NCBI RefSeq assembly: GCF_009759685.1
Contig: NZ_CP046654.1
Location: 3,472,001-3,536,000 of the forward strand
Length of the DNA: 64,000 bases
Direction of reading: 5' to 3'
From: Acinetobacter baumannii
Lineage (GTDB): Bacteria > Pseudomonadota > Gammaproteobacteria > Pseudomonadales > Moraxellaceae
Shown here: piece by piece, positions 26,615-35,409 of the stretch
Layout: each line of letters starts with the position of its first letter
Numbering within the stretch: the stretch's first letter is position 1
Translations under genes and position numbers: made by a program
The notes under the pieces: generated by a model
Seen by the model: only the letters and a program-made list of their open reading frames with translations
Database searches by the model: none
Told to the model about the DNA's origin: nothing

Positions 26615-27382
26615 CTAGTCAGAAAGCTCATTGTTTTGCTTATCTTCACCCTCTTTATTTCTAGGTAATTCGAGTGAACGAGGAAATATAAAATCAAAAG
26701 AATCGAGTGCATAGCGGTAAAGCTGAGCTGGCCGTTTGCCTACAATTTTACTGTGGTTGGTTTCTTCAACTGCGCCCGCTTCTATCATACGGCGTCTAAA
26801 CGCTTTTTTATCTAAAGATTGCCCAAGAATAATTTCATAAATAGTCTGTAGCTCGGTCAATGTAAATAACTCGGGCATGAGACTAGCTGGCAAAGCGGTA
26901 TAGCGAGTTTTATTGGTTAAACGCTCTAAAGCTAAGCTGAGCAATTCATTATGATCAAACGCCAATGCTAAATCTTGTGCTTTTGCTACAGGCACCCATT
27001 CGCTGTACTCAGCCAAAGCTTGGTGTTGATAGGCATTAAAATCGATTAATGCAAAATACAAAATGGTTACTGCCCAGCCACGCGGGTCACGTTTGGCATT
27101 ACCCACAGAGGCAACTTGTTCCAAGTAAGGTGAACTAATTCCTGTTTTTTCGACCAGCTTACGATAAGCTGTGGCCATCAAATCTTGATCGTGCTTTAAA
27201 TCGGCAAAACCACCCGGTAAAGCCCATTGGCCTTTAGCTGGAAAGTTGGGTCGCTTAATGAGTAATACCTGCAACTGACCATTAAATACCGAGAAAATAG
27301 CCATATCGACCGTGAGTAAAGGTGCGTCATAATCTCGGCGATCATAACTGGCAAGGAATTCTTGTTCAGTTTGAATAGTCAC
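26615..27382 (-). CDS. nrtR: NrtR-type Nudix-related regulator of NAD metabolism
   Basis: 255 residues from a GTG at 27382 with a GAGAGAC site. The upstream ATG at 27424 has none and lies in a hairpin. The Nudix domain covers about residues 25-150, with ALPGGFADL intact. The catalytic box is degenerate: RKLVEKTG instead of REUxEExG, so it should bind an NAD-derived ligand rather than cleave it, as known for NrtR. The C-terminal winged helix (about 165-240) includes KKAFRRRMIEAGAVEE and KRPAQLYRY. It follows nadV and prs, and a strong palindrome before prs is its probable operator. Confidence 0.88.
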   Translation of the reverse strand: MTIQTEQEFLASYDRRDYDAPLLTVDMAIFSVFNGQLQVLLIKRPNFPAKGQWALPGGFADLKHDQDLMATAYRKLVEKTGISSPYLEQVASVGNAKRDPRGWAVTILYFALIDFNAYQHQALAEYSEWVPVAKAQDLALAFDHNELLSLALERLTNKTRYTALPASLMPELFTLTELQTIYEIILGQSLDKKAFRRRMIEAGAVEETNHSKIVGKRPAQLYRYALDSFDFIFPRSLELPRNKEGEDKQNNELSD

Positions 27383-27403
27383 GTTCAGTCTCTCAATGAA
27401 AAT

Positions 27404-27433
27404 GATGAGCCGATACTCATGCAACGGCTCATC
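27404..27433 (-). terminator. Hairpin between nadV and nrtR
   Basis: GATGAGCCG (27404-27412) and CGGCTCATC (27425-27433) form a 9-bp stem with a 12-base loop. On the minus strand CATTTTCATT follows. It may partly end the prs-nadV message and so lower nrtR output, or be a processing site. Confidence 0.5.
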
Positions 27434-27442
27434 TAAACTCAG

Positions 27443-28936
27443 TTATGCGATGGATAAACGCTCACGTATTTGATCCAAAGTACACTCATATTGAAGTTTA
27501 CCATTTTCAAAGACTGTTTTTAGTGCTCCACCTTGTTCTTGTTCGGCTGTTTGCTCATCAAACAAGGTAAAACCATTTTCACTTTCTTCAATGCGTAATA
27601 GACCTTTCGCAGATTTTTTAACGCCTGAGTCAGTAATCGGGTCTTTGAACAACTCACGGCCTACCCCATTTACTTGCCCCCAAGTCGCTTTCACAGCAAA
27701 CCCAAAGGTGTCGCGAGTTAAGTAGTTATAGGTAAAGCTGCCTATACCAAACACCAAATTGTTTGAAGCAAAACCTTTGGCTTCTAACCCTTCTAAAATG
27801 CGCTGCGCACGGTCTAGTGTAATCGAGTCACCATAAATTAAACCGACACGTTCATTAAGCACTTTATAGCCTTGGTCCGTGGTTGTACCACCAAACACTT
27901 CCCATAAACATTCAACTGCGCCTTTATATGCTGGGCTGCCGACTTCGGCGTCTGGGTCACCACAAATAATTTTAACTGGGTCACCAGAGTCTGGACGGAA
28001 AACCAATTTAGCCAAACCTAAAGCATTGGGTTGTCTTGCCAGAATTTCAGGTTTTAACGCTACTGTAAACTCGGTAATCACTCGCCAAAAGTCCCAAGTA
28101 TCAGACACAATACTGACAACACCCGACGGATAAAGCTCACAGATTAAACGCTTAAATGTTTCTAGCTCACTGTCTTCTGTACCCATACACATCACACTGT
28201 GTTCGGTCGCTGGTACAGATACCCCAATCACACCTGTGGCATTGTAATATTCTTCTGCGTAGTCAATAGAAGCAACCGAGTCTGTTCCAATAAAACTGAT
28301 TAAGTGGCCTACTCCTGATTGTGCAGCATCATAAATTCCACTCATACCACGGCTACTAAAATCATGTCCTTGCACAGGTACAAAATCGAGTGGTGCGCCA
28401 GTTTTTACGGCATATTGAGTTAACAAGCGTTTGTACTCATAGGCAATTGTAGCCGTAGTACAGCTTTTCCAAAGTTCAGCACTTAACACAGTTTCAATAT
28501 AGTTGGTTAGCCAAAAGAAACGCGGGTCGGTATTAATTACGGTAAGCACGGGTACACGCATATTGACGCGACTGCCTTCTGGCAAAGCTTTAATGCGTAA
28601 TGGTAAATAGCCCAAGTCATGTAATGCTTCAATGTGATCAACCGGCACAGCACCTTCACCTAATGAACTATCCATACGGCGTTTATAAGCAGCTACCACT
28701 TTGTCTTTAGGTTGCTTAAAAAAGCCTTCATTCCATGTATCAATTAAAAAATGTTTGATAAAACCCTGAAGACCAAAGAACACAACTTTATCATCGAAGT
28801 CAGGCAACATTTTAGCAAGTCGAGATGAACGCGGCGTAAAATTTGCGTACACGTACTCTGTACCTGCTGGATACTGACGTCTGTGATCCGCTTTATAAAA
28901 ATCGATAGCGTTTAATGGATTAAGTTTAATCGTCAT
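27443..28936 (-). CDS. nadV: Nicotinamide phosphoribosyltransferase NadV
   Basis: 497 residues, the size of the bacterial NadV/NAMPT family. It joins nicotinamide and PRPP to make NMN for NAD salvage. Family segments are visible: DFYKADHRRQYPAGTEYVYANFTPR at the start (quoted in part), then PVQGHDFSSRGM with the catalytic-loop His, FIGTDSV, and SVPATEHSVM. RPDSGDP and GIGSFTYNYLTRDTFGFAVK are in the C-terminal half. It is cytoplasmic. It lies 11 bases after the PRPP synthetase gene, which supplies its second substrate, and upstream of nrtR. Confidence 0.95.
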   Translation of the reverse strand: MTIKLNPLNAIDFYKADHRRQYPAGTEYVYANFTPRSSRLAKMLPDFDDKVVFFGLQGFIKHFLIDTWNEGFFKQPKDKVVAAYKRRMDSSLGEGAVPVDHIEALHDLGYLPLRIKALPEGSRVNMRVPVLTVINTDPRFFWLTNYIETVLSAELWKSCTTATIAYEYKRLLTQYAVKTGAPLDFVPVQGHDFSSRGMSGIYDAAQSGVGHLISFIGTDSVASIDYAEEYYNATGVIGVSVPATEHSVMCMGTEDSELETFKRLICELYPSGVVSIVSDTWDFWRVITEFTVALKPEILARQPNALGLAKLVFRPDSGDPVKIICGDPDAEVGSPAYKGAVECLWEVFGGTTTDQGYKVLNERVGLIYGDSITLDRAQRILEGLEAKGFASNNLVFGIGSFTYNYLTRDTFGFAVKATWGQVNGVGRELFKDPITDSGVKKSAKGLLRIEESENGFTLFDEQTAEQEQGGALKTVFENGKLQYECTLDQIRERLSIA

Positions 28937-28947
28937 CTTTGTTCTCT

Positions 28948-29832
28948 TTATTCTGCTGCAAAAGCAATTACTGAAATTTTGTCTGATGGTTGTTGTGGAA
29001 AGCTGTCTGAGGTAAATAGCTGGTCAAGCAGCCCATCAAAAACCTCTATTCCTTTACTGAAAATACCGTGGGTCACATATAGAACGACCTTATGGCAATT
29101 GAGGCGACGCAGTTCTTTGGCAATACCAATAAAGGTTGCACCGCCGTCGCAAATGTCATCGGTAATGACCGCTGTGAGGCCTGATAAATCAGTCGCATGT
29201 ACATATGTACCTAAAATTTTGCCAGTTATTGGATCACGTTTTTTATCGCAGTGAACAATAGTGATTGGTTGTTTGCGCTCAGAATTAAAAGCATCTGCGA
29301 CCATTTGTGTGCGTGCTTTTGCGCCCTTGTCTGGGCAAACCAGTACTGTTTTTTCATCTTTTAACAATGTACTTAGCGCTTCACTCTTTGCGATGATGTC
29401 TACTGAACTAATGTTTACAACTTCGCTAAAAGAAGTATTGGCGGCGAGTAAGGCTGCCGTTACTTCACTATGACAGTCCCAAACAGTGATCTTGCCTTGT
29501 TTGCCCGCTTTTTTGTCAGCATTGATGTTGAGTAACCTGGTCATCACATCAAGCGAGAACGCTTGGCCTACTGCACAAATACGGTCCTGACGTGCATATG
29601 GAAAATACGGAACTTCTAGGTCAATGGTTAAACCCTGAGTCAGCAATATATTTTCAAGTAGTAAATAGTCCATCACATCGTGACTTGAGGCCATCTTTGC
29701 ACGGACCAATACCTTGCCAGATAGTGAACCTAAGGTTGTCTCATCAATTTGAACATGACGCTCGCCACCAGAAAACTGCGTAAATTTCACTGGAATCTCA
29801 TTTCTTGCCGCATCTAAAAGCTGGATAGCCAT
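28948..29832 (-). CDS. prs: Ribose-phosphate pyrophosphokinase (PRPP synthetase), NAD-salvage type
   Basis: 294 residues, about 20 shorter than the housekeeping Prs. It forms PRPP from ribose-5-phosphate and ATP. The ATP-flanking segment PYFPYARQDRICAVGQAFS and the PRPP loop AVITDDICDGGATFIG are clear. A genome-wide essential prs normally sits elsewhere, so this is most likely a second copy dedicated to NadV. AGGAT precedes the ATG. The 13-bp palindrome 33 bases upstream should place the operon under NrtR. Confidence 0.92.
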   Translation of the reverse strand: MAIQLLDAARNEIPVKFTQFSGGERHVQIDETTLGSLSGKVLVRAKMASSHDVMDYLLLENILLTQGLTIDLEVPYFPYARQDRICAVGQAFSLDVMTRLLNINADKKAGKQGKITVWDCHSEVTAALLAANTSFSEVVNISSVDIIAKSEALSTLLKDEKTVLVCPDKGAKARTQMVADAFNSERKQPITIVHCDKKRDPITGKILGTYVHATDLSGLTAVITDDICDGGATFIGIAKELRRLNCHKVVLYVTHGIFSKGIEVFDGLLDQLFTSDSFPQQPSDKISVIAFAAE

Positions 29833-29864
29833 ATCATCCTCTTTTTGTTTGATGACCTTCGATG

Positions 29865-29895
29865 AATATATAGTGGCACAAAGCCACTATATATT
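29865..29895. promoter_or_regulatory. Probable NrtR operator
   Basis: AATATATAGTGGC and GCCACTATATATT are exact inverses, 13 bp each with a 5-base spacer, upstream of prs-nadV-nrtR. NrtR regulators are known to bind palindromes before NAD genes. Assigning this one to NrtR rests on position and symmetry. Confidence 0.7.
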
Positions 29896-30013
29896 TCAAG
29901 TCTAATTTTTAAACTTTTTTCAAAGCCCTTTAAGACATAAAATTTGCAGTTTTAGAGCATTTAGAAATTCGATATTTAAGAGAGATGATTCTTCAATTAA
30001 TTGAAATAAAAAT

Positions 30014-30817
30014 TTAATTTACAAAAAGCATGACGAGTAGAACTATTATTAAAAGTAGCGGATATAACTTTGCCCGCCATAAATCAGGTAGTTTTGAAAT
30101 AAATTTTTCTGAAAAATATAGCCCAATCCATGTTCCAGCAACCAAGAATAAAGCAGCTTCAAACCAGATGAGACCGATAAATCCGTTGGGTGTAGATTGC
30201 CAAATTGACAATACACAATAGGTCAGTGTTGCAGTTAAAGACAAAGGCAGCGTGAGAATATTTGCAATAGCCGCAGCCTCTGCCATAGAACTACCCCGCC
30301 GCCGTAATAAAGGAACCGTCATTACACTGCCACCCACACCTAAAAGTGCTGCAACCCAACCAATAATTCCCCCTTTAATGAGTTCACTGTTTTGTCCATA
30401 GTGTTGCTTTTGCCTTAAGGTCACTATAAACCCTGGTCGGTAATAACAATCTAGAATGGTTATGAATACATAGCCCATAAATATCCAGCGAAGCCAATTT
30501 CCATTAAACAATGAGGCCATTACCGCACCGACAATTCCACCAAGTGCAATACCACCCCACAAAAAGCGGATTTTTTGCCAATCTATATGTCCAGACCGAT
30601 AGTGCCGAAAGACTGCAAAACTTGCCGAACACAGCATGACAAAAGCTGATGTAGCTACGGCGATTTGCATGGCATGTATGCCGATATTACTTTCATTACT
30701 CCACTTTTGAATAATGACTGTATAAAGCAAAGGTACAGCCACAAATCCGCCACCAAAGCCAAATAACCAAGTCGTTATGCCTGAAAGTAGTCCAAATAAA
30801 AATAGCTCATATAGCAT
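30014..30817 (-). CDS. TauE/SafE (TSUP) family membrane exporter
   Basis: 267 residues with about eight membrane helices in two similar halves. Each half carries a G-rich motif: FGFGGGFVAVPLLY near residue 18 and LLGVGGSVMTVPLLR in the second. TSUP proteins move sulfite, sulfoacetate and other organosulfur or acid anions. The substrate here is unknown. ATG 30817 follows GAGGAAG by seven bases, which decides it over the GTG at 30832. It is divergent from an AraC regulator across an 98-base gap holding TATGGC...GCCATA, so that regulator probably controls it. Confidence 0.88.
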   Translation of the reverse strand: MLYELFLFGLLSGITTWLFGFGGGFVAVPLLYTVIIQKWSNESNIGIHAMQIAVATSAFVMLCSASFAVFRHYRSGHIDWQKIRFLWGGIALGGIVGAVMASLFNGNWLRWIFMGYVFITILDCYYRPGFIVTLRQKQHYGQNSELIKGGIIGWVAALLGVGGSVMTVPLLRRRGSSMAEAAAIANILTLPLSLTATLTYCVLSIWQSTPNGFIGLIWFEAALFLVAGTWIGLYFSEKFISKLPDLWRAKLYPLLLIIVLLVMLFVN

Positions 30818-30915
30818 GATTATCTTCCTCACGTTTATAGAGGCATGATATAAAATAGCTCTATGGCAAACTAACGTAGAAAAGCCATATTTTTATTTGT
30901 TTCAGCCAAAAATAT

Positions 30916-31704
30916 ATGCGTAATATTCCAATTAACGAGGTAGACCATCTACCTCAAGCGGTTCTAGCATTAGGGTCAGATTATCCTGCTGATACCTTGT
31001 TAGATACGCATAGCCATCGCCGTGCACAGTTCTTATATGCACCCGAAGGCCTCATGAAAGTTGAAACTGAAGATGGACAATGGCTCGTATTACCGTACAG
31101 CGGTGTATGGATACCGGCAGGCAAACCACATCAGGTATGGTTATCTAAAGTCAGTACTTATAGTTTGTATATAGAAGTGAGTAATGCCCCAAGACAAGCA
31201 AATTATTGCGAGGTTATACAAGTCTCGCCTTTGTTACATCAATTGCTCATTCAGGCAAATAAGTTATCCATTGATTACTCGCGCTCAGGCCGTGACAGCG
31301 CTCTTATCGATTTATTGTTATATGAATTAGAAGCTGCACCAGCCCTGCCTCTGTTTATTCCGCTGCCTAACAACACATTATTATCTAAACAGTGTGCTGA
31401 GTTTATGGAGCGTCCCGATATTCATAGCAGCCCTAAAGATTGGGCAAATGACCACAATAAAAGTGAACGAACTTTTCATCGTTGGTTTAAGTCTGAAACT
31501 GGCATGTCCTTTCAAGCTTGGCGTAATCGAGTCTGCATTATTTATGCTTTAAATGCCTTAAAAGAAAATATCTCGATTACGGAAATTGCTTTTAGTTTGG
31601 GCTATGAACACTCGGCAGCTTTTACCGCAATGTTCAGTAAAATTATGGGTTATCCACCTACCCATTTTCAAAAAAGATTCCATGCGTATGATAAAACGCT
31701 ATAA
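30916..31704 (+). CDS. AraC-family regulator with cupin sensor domain
   Basis: 262 residues. The N-terminal cupin (about 25-100: DTHSHRRAQFLYAPEG, WIPAGKPHQVW) is followed by an AraC DNA-binding domain (about 160-258: SERTFHRWFKSETGMSF, then ISITEIAFSLGYEHSAAFTAMFSKIMG). The arrangement is that of NimR-like regulators, which control a neighbouring exporter. The divergent TauE-type gene is the likely target. No clear ribosome site precedes the ATG. Its 3' end overlaps the convergent GNAT gene by 6 bases. Confidence 0.9.
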   Translation: MRNIPINEVDHLPQAVLALGSDYPADTLLDTHSHRRAQFLYAPEGLMKVETEDGQWLVLPYSGVWIPAGKPHQVWLSKVSTYSLYIEVSNAPRQANYCEVIQVSPLLHQLLIQANKLSIDYSRSGRDSALIDLLLYELEAAPALPLFIPLPNNTLLSKQCAEFMERPDIHSSPKDWANDHNKSERTFHRWFKSETGMSFQAWRNRVCIIYALNALKENISITEIAFSLGYEHSAAFTAMFSKIMGYPPTHFQKRFHAYDKTL

Positions 31705-32190
31705 AGATTTACTCATATGAATGGTGTCATAGGTCTCGATCCATTCGCGTTGAATAACCTCAAAACCTTGTAGAGTCCAAAACTCTTCAGCCGCCGGTAA
31801 AAATGGATGGGTATGCAAATACAAAGTCGTAATTTCACTGTTTTTGGCATGGCTAAACAACATGTCACATAGCTGGGTCGCGATGCCCTTACGGCGGTAT
31901 TCAGGCAATACAAATAACTTAACCACCTCAACCGTATTGGACGGCAAATTTAAATCAAAACGATGGTCATACGCTCGATATGCAATCGTGCCAATAATGC
32001 GGTTTTGGTCTTTTACTGTAATGAAGCAGCCCAGTGGATCATGGACATAATGCTGCTCAAAATTTTGTAAATCTTTGGGGACTTGCCCATGATAAATTTC
32101 TGGGAATAAGAGCTGTCTTGTATAAAGCGCAAATTCTACCGCAGACACATAGTCTGATTTGTCTATTAACTGATAATTCAACATATTCAT
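31699..32190 (-). CDS. GNAT-family N-acetyltransferase
   Basis: 163 residues, a single GNAT domain. The acetyl-CoA loop is clear in VVKLFVLPEYRRKGIATQLCD (quoted in part: LPEYRRKGIATQL), with a following helix and TLYLHTHPFLPAAEEFWTLQGF as motif B. The ATG at 32190 overlaps the TGA of the ABC ATPase gene (ATGA), so it is coupled to the ABC importer. That link is unusual; it could modify the imported ligand or simply travel with the operon. Confidence 0.88.
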   Translation of the reverse strand: MNMLNYQLIDKSDYVSAVEFALYTRQLLFPEIYHGQVPKDLQNFEQHYVHDPLGCFITVKDQNRIIGTIAYRAYDHRFDLNLPSNTVEVVKLFVLPEYRRKGIATQLCDMLFSHAKNSEITTLYLHTHPFLPAAEEFWTLQGFEVIQREWIETYDTIHMSKSL

Positions 32191-32951
32191 AGCCAAGAAT
32201 GATCAGGTATCACAATGGTTTTGTCTTGAATCATGGCTTCATGAAACTCAACATCATAGACACTTTTTAAAAACTTAGGATCGGTTATTCGTGTTTTAGA
32301 CTCAGGCTTAACCACTTCGTGTTGGCGCATAAAAAACAAATGGTCTGCAAATAAAAAAGCTAAATTGGGATCATGCATAATTGCAATCACCGTAAAATTT
32401 TGCCGCGACAACTGACGCAACTTTTTCATTAAATAAGACTGGTAATAAACATCGAGATGATTGGTTGGCTCATCGAGCAAAATGACTTTCGGTGCTTGCA
32501 CTAAAATACGCGCAATCATAACCAATTGCCGTTCGCCACCCGATAGCTCGGTATAAGGACGGTCACGCAAATGCTCGATGTCTAAATCAAACAAAGCTTG
32601 GTCTACACGTTCCCAGTCTGACTTTGAAGGACGATATCGACTAAAAGCAGCACGCCCCGTAATCACCACATCTTTAACCAAAAATGGAAATACGGTTTTA
32701 TGAAACTGCGGTAAAAAACCGAGTAATGCAGCACGATCTTTCCCTTTAAAGTCCGATAGTGGTTTTCCAGAGTAACGAATCAAGCCATCTTTTACAGGTT
32801 CTAGGCCAGCCATCAATTTAAACAGTGTCGATTTTCCGCAGCCATTACGCCCTAAAATCACTGAAAACTGATTTTCGGGAAACTCCAGATGAATATTTTT
32901 AAGAACCTGTTTGTGCCCATAGGCATAATTTAACTGATCAATTTGAATCAT
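32187..32951 (-). CDS. ABC importer ATPase, FecE/BtuD type
   Basis: 254 residues. Walker A GRNGCGKSTLF, Q-loop FLPQFHKTVFP, signature LSGGERQLVMIARI, Walker B VILLDEPTNHLD and the switch His in AIMHDPNLAF are all present. It powers uptake of an iron chelate or cobalamin-like ligand through the FecCD-type permease just upstream. The ATG at 32951 overlaps the permease stop by ATGA; an in-frame TTG six bases earlier is less likely. Confidence 0.93.
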   Translation of the reverse strand: MIQIDQLNYAYGHKQVLKNIHLEFPENQFSVILGRNGCGKSTLFKLMAGLEPVKDGLIRYSGKPLSDFKGKDRAALLGFLPQFHKTVFPFLVKDVVITGRAAFSRYRPSKSDWERVDQALFDLDIEHLRDRPYTELSGGERQLVMIARILVQAPKVILLDEPTNHLDVYYQSYLMKKLRQLSRQNFTVIAIMHDPNLAFLFADHLFFMRQHEVVKPESKTRITDPKFLKSVYDVEFHEAMIQDKTIVIPDHSWL

Positions 32952-33958
32952 GCCCAATGAGTCCTCTGTGTTTTCATTAATAATAAGAAAAATGGCGCGC
33001 CAAGTAGCATGGTAAAAATACCAATTGGTATTTCAAATGTCAGTAAAACCCGAGAAAAGTTATCAATCAACAGTAGAAAACTGCCGCCCAACACCATATT
33101 GGCAGGAATACTGTAGCGATGATCTGGTCCAACCAACATTCTCACAATATGTGGCATAAACAGCCCATATAAACTAATAATGCCTGCCGCAGCCACAGAA
33201 GTTGACGTACATACAGTCACCAGAGCAATTAAAAGAAGTTGTTCCCACCTTGGATTAACACCAACTGCCTGCGCTTCTTCAGCACCAAGTGCCATTAAGT
33301 TTAAGCGCCAACGCATCGCAAACAATCCGGCAAGGCCAATACAAATCGGCAGCACGGCATATTGAACCTTTTGCCAAGACGCCTGATGTAAGTTGCCCAT
33401 CGTCCATTGCACAATCGCTTGTAATTTAAATGGATCGCTTAGGTATTGAATAACCGTAAGCCCTGCTAAAAACAGTCCCGAAACAATCATGCCCGATAAA
33501 ATTACCATCACTAAAGACGTCTGGCTTTCATGTTTTTGATGTGCAAATAAATACGTTAAGCCAACAGCACAAACGCCAAAAATAAAGGCTGATAGATTGG
33601 GTGAAAGCCAACTTAAAGAAAGTGCCAAGGCTGCACCGAACGCAGCGCCAGATGAAATACCAAGTACATAAGAATCAACCAATGGATTACGAAACAAGGC
33701 CTGCAAGCCATTACCTGCGGTTGCCAATGCAGCTCCCACCATAAAGGTCAGTAAAATTCTAGGCAGCCTGACATTTACTAAAATGTTTTGCATCAGCCTA
33801 AATTGTTCAGCGTCAAAATATGGTGTACCAAAGATCGCTTGTACACCCCACCGCAAATAATCCCATGCACTCAATGTTTGCGTAGGCCCAATGAGCAAAG
33901 AGATAAAAATCATGACGAAAGGTAATGGGTAAAACCAGTAATATTTCAGCTTTTCCAT
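32948..33958 (-). CDS. FecCD/BtuC-family ABC permease
   Basis: 336 residues with about ten membrane helices. Family hallmarks are RLPRILLTFMVGAALATAGN (quoted in part: RLPRILLTFMVGAAL), QALFRNPLVDSYVLGISSGA, and the cytoplasmic coupling region LGAEEAQAVGV. It forms the homodimeric channel for a siderophore or cobamide importer. It starts two bases after the binding-protein gene and overlaps the ATPase gene, so the three are one operon. Confidence 0.93.
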   Translation of the reverse strand: MEKLKYYWFYPLPFVMIFISLLIGPTQTLSAWDYLRWGVQAIFGTPYFDAEQFRLMQNILVNVRLPRILLTFMVGAALATAGNGLQALFRNPLVDSYVLGISSGAAFGAALALSLSWLSPNLSAFIFGVCAVGLTYLFAHQKHESQTSLVMVILSGMIVSGLFLAGLTVIQYLSDPFKLQAIVQWTMGNLHQASWQKVQYAVLPICIGLAGLFAMRWRLNLMALGAEEAQAVGVNPRWEQLLLIALVTVCTSTSVAAAGIISLYGLFMPHIVRMLVGPDHRYSIPANMVLGGSFLLLIDNFSRVLLTFEIPIGIFTMLLGAPFFLLLMKTQRTHWA

Positions 33959-33960
33959 AT

Positions 33961-34980
33961 TTATTGCACCAACGCTTCGGCAAGTTGCTCACCATACAAC
34001 TTAGTTAAAATACGCTGTTGTAAAGCACTTACAGGTAAATCAGACTGTTCAGGATAAATACTGTGATTTAGATAAATCGCCGTAATAATGATTTTGATGG
34101 TGTGCGGGTTATATATAAATGCAGGACTCAAATTAAATACCTTTCGGTCTTGTACAGCGCTTAAACCTTGTAATTCTTTTCGTTCATAAATCAATTTAGG
34201 ATTGGTATTCCAAAGCACAATATTGTCAGGGTTCCATTCAATGAGAGTCTCGGGATTTACATTAGGCTGGTTAGCAGCGGTCTGAACAATGTTGTACGCA
34301 CCAGCGAGTTCAATAAAGTCATTGGTAATCGACTCTCGTCCAGAGGTAGAAAAAATTCGTCCACCAGACCAAGCATAGTAAATCGATTGTTTATTTGGCT
34401 GACGGGCCGTTTTGGCTGCGACTTCTGCCACCATTTCATCAGAGAAATTTAAAATTTCCTGAGCTCGCTTTTGGGCACCGCTCAGAATAGCAATTTCAGA
34501 CAGCTCTTCTTTCACTTGTTTATAGGTGCCTGACTCCATCACATATACAGCAATGCCAAACTGCCGTAACAGTTCAATCGTTTGAGTCTGCCCGCTTCCT
34601 ACAATTACCAGATCAGGCTTTAACAGCACCAGACTTTCAATTTTGGTTGCATTGGCTCCTTGCGAAGGTGCTGCAAGCTGTTTATTAGCAATGCGTTTAT
34701 CTATTTTTGAATAGGCATTAAATAATAAAGGTTGAATGTATACTTCGGCAGGTATACCAATTACTTTGTCGCCTTGCCCTAGCATATAGAGGCTATCTAA
34801 ACCCGACTCAAACAAAGAGACAATTCTTTGGGCAGGTTTGGCTACACAGACTTTTATATTTGTACTATCAAAGACACATATTGAATGAGAGGTTGAGTTT
34901 TCTTGAGTTTTTCTATTTTGCTCAGATGAGGAACATGCACATAGAATGAGTAAAGTGAGTAATGAAGCCAATAACTTCAT
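33961..34980 (-). CDS. Periplasmic binding lipoprotein of the ABC importer
   Basis: 339 residues. The lipoprotein signal MKLLASLLTLLILCAC places the acylated Cys at about 16. The fold is the BtuF/FhuD clamp: RIVSLFESGLDSLYMLGQ, LLKPDLVIVGSGQT and IEWNPDNIVLWN. The ligand may be a siderophore, cobalamin or corrinoid. I found no cobalamin riboswitch upstream, which slightly favours iron. The ATG at 34980 with GGGGTG upstream is preferred to the GTG/ATG starts further out. No TonB receptor lies in the window. Confidence 0.88.
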   Translation of the reverse strand: MKLLASLLTLLILCACSSSEQNRKTQENSTSHSICVFDSTNIKVCVAKPAQRIVSLFESGLDSLYMLGQGDKVIGIPAEVYIQPLLFNAYSKIDKRIANKQLAAPSQGANATKIESLVLLKPDLVIVGSGQTQTIELLRQFGIAVYVMESGTYKQVKEELSEIAILSGAQKRAQEILNFSDEMVAEVAAKTARQPNKQSIYYAWSGGRIFSTSGRESITNDFIELAGAYNIVQTAANQPNVNPETLIEWNPDNIVLWNTNPKLIYERKELQGLSAVQDRKVFNLSPAFIYNPHTIKIIITAIYLNHSIYPEQSDLPVSALQQRILTKLYGEQLAEALVQ

Positions 34981-35179
34981 TATGGCACCCCGTGCACAAA
35001 TAGAGTGCAAAATAAAAAGATGTGTTTATTTAGTGCATTTTTCATGTGAAAAAAACACCATAAGAGAGCAAGACGTTTTGAATCATCATTTATACAGCAA
35101 TCAAATTAAGTATGTTAGATAAGACCTTAGATAGTAAGCAAAAAAAACGCCAAATTTACCAACTAATAAAAACTATTTA

Positions 35180-35338
35180 ATGATTGGGCAAAAAGTCTAT
35201 AAAAGCGAGTCAAATAATTTAATCATGTTTATAGCGGTGAGCCTCGTGTTAGGACTCAGCTTACCTGTTTTTGGATTTAGTATTTTATTTAAGCTATTTA
35301 TCTTTGCTATGCGTAAATATATACCTTCTAAATCATAG
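35180..35338 (+). CDS. Possible 52-residue membrane protein
   Basis: An ORF of 52 codons in the 400-base gap between the importer and the alcohol dehydrogenase. It encodes a polar start (MIGQKVYKSESNNL), one hydrophobic helix MFIAVSLVLGLSLPVFGFS and a basic tail RKYIPSKS, as in small membrane proteins. No good ribosome site precedes either ATG (35180 or 35225). The rest of this gap is AT-rich with no other feature. Confidence 0.35.
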   Translation: MIGQKVYKSESNNLIMFIAVSLVLGLSLPVFGFSILFKLFIFAMRKYIPSKS

Positions 35339-35409
35339 CGCTCGCATCAATTAACCTGATGGGCTGTGCACACATAGCTATAGTATGCACAGCTCAAATA
35401 ATGTCTGAA

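Noticed and set aside
34981-35409. Cobalamin riboswitch upstream of the BtuFCD-like genes
   Set aside because: I looked for the conserved GCCACTG box and related stems and did not find them.
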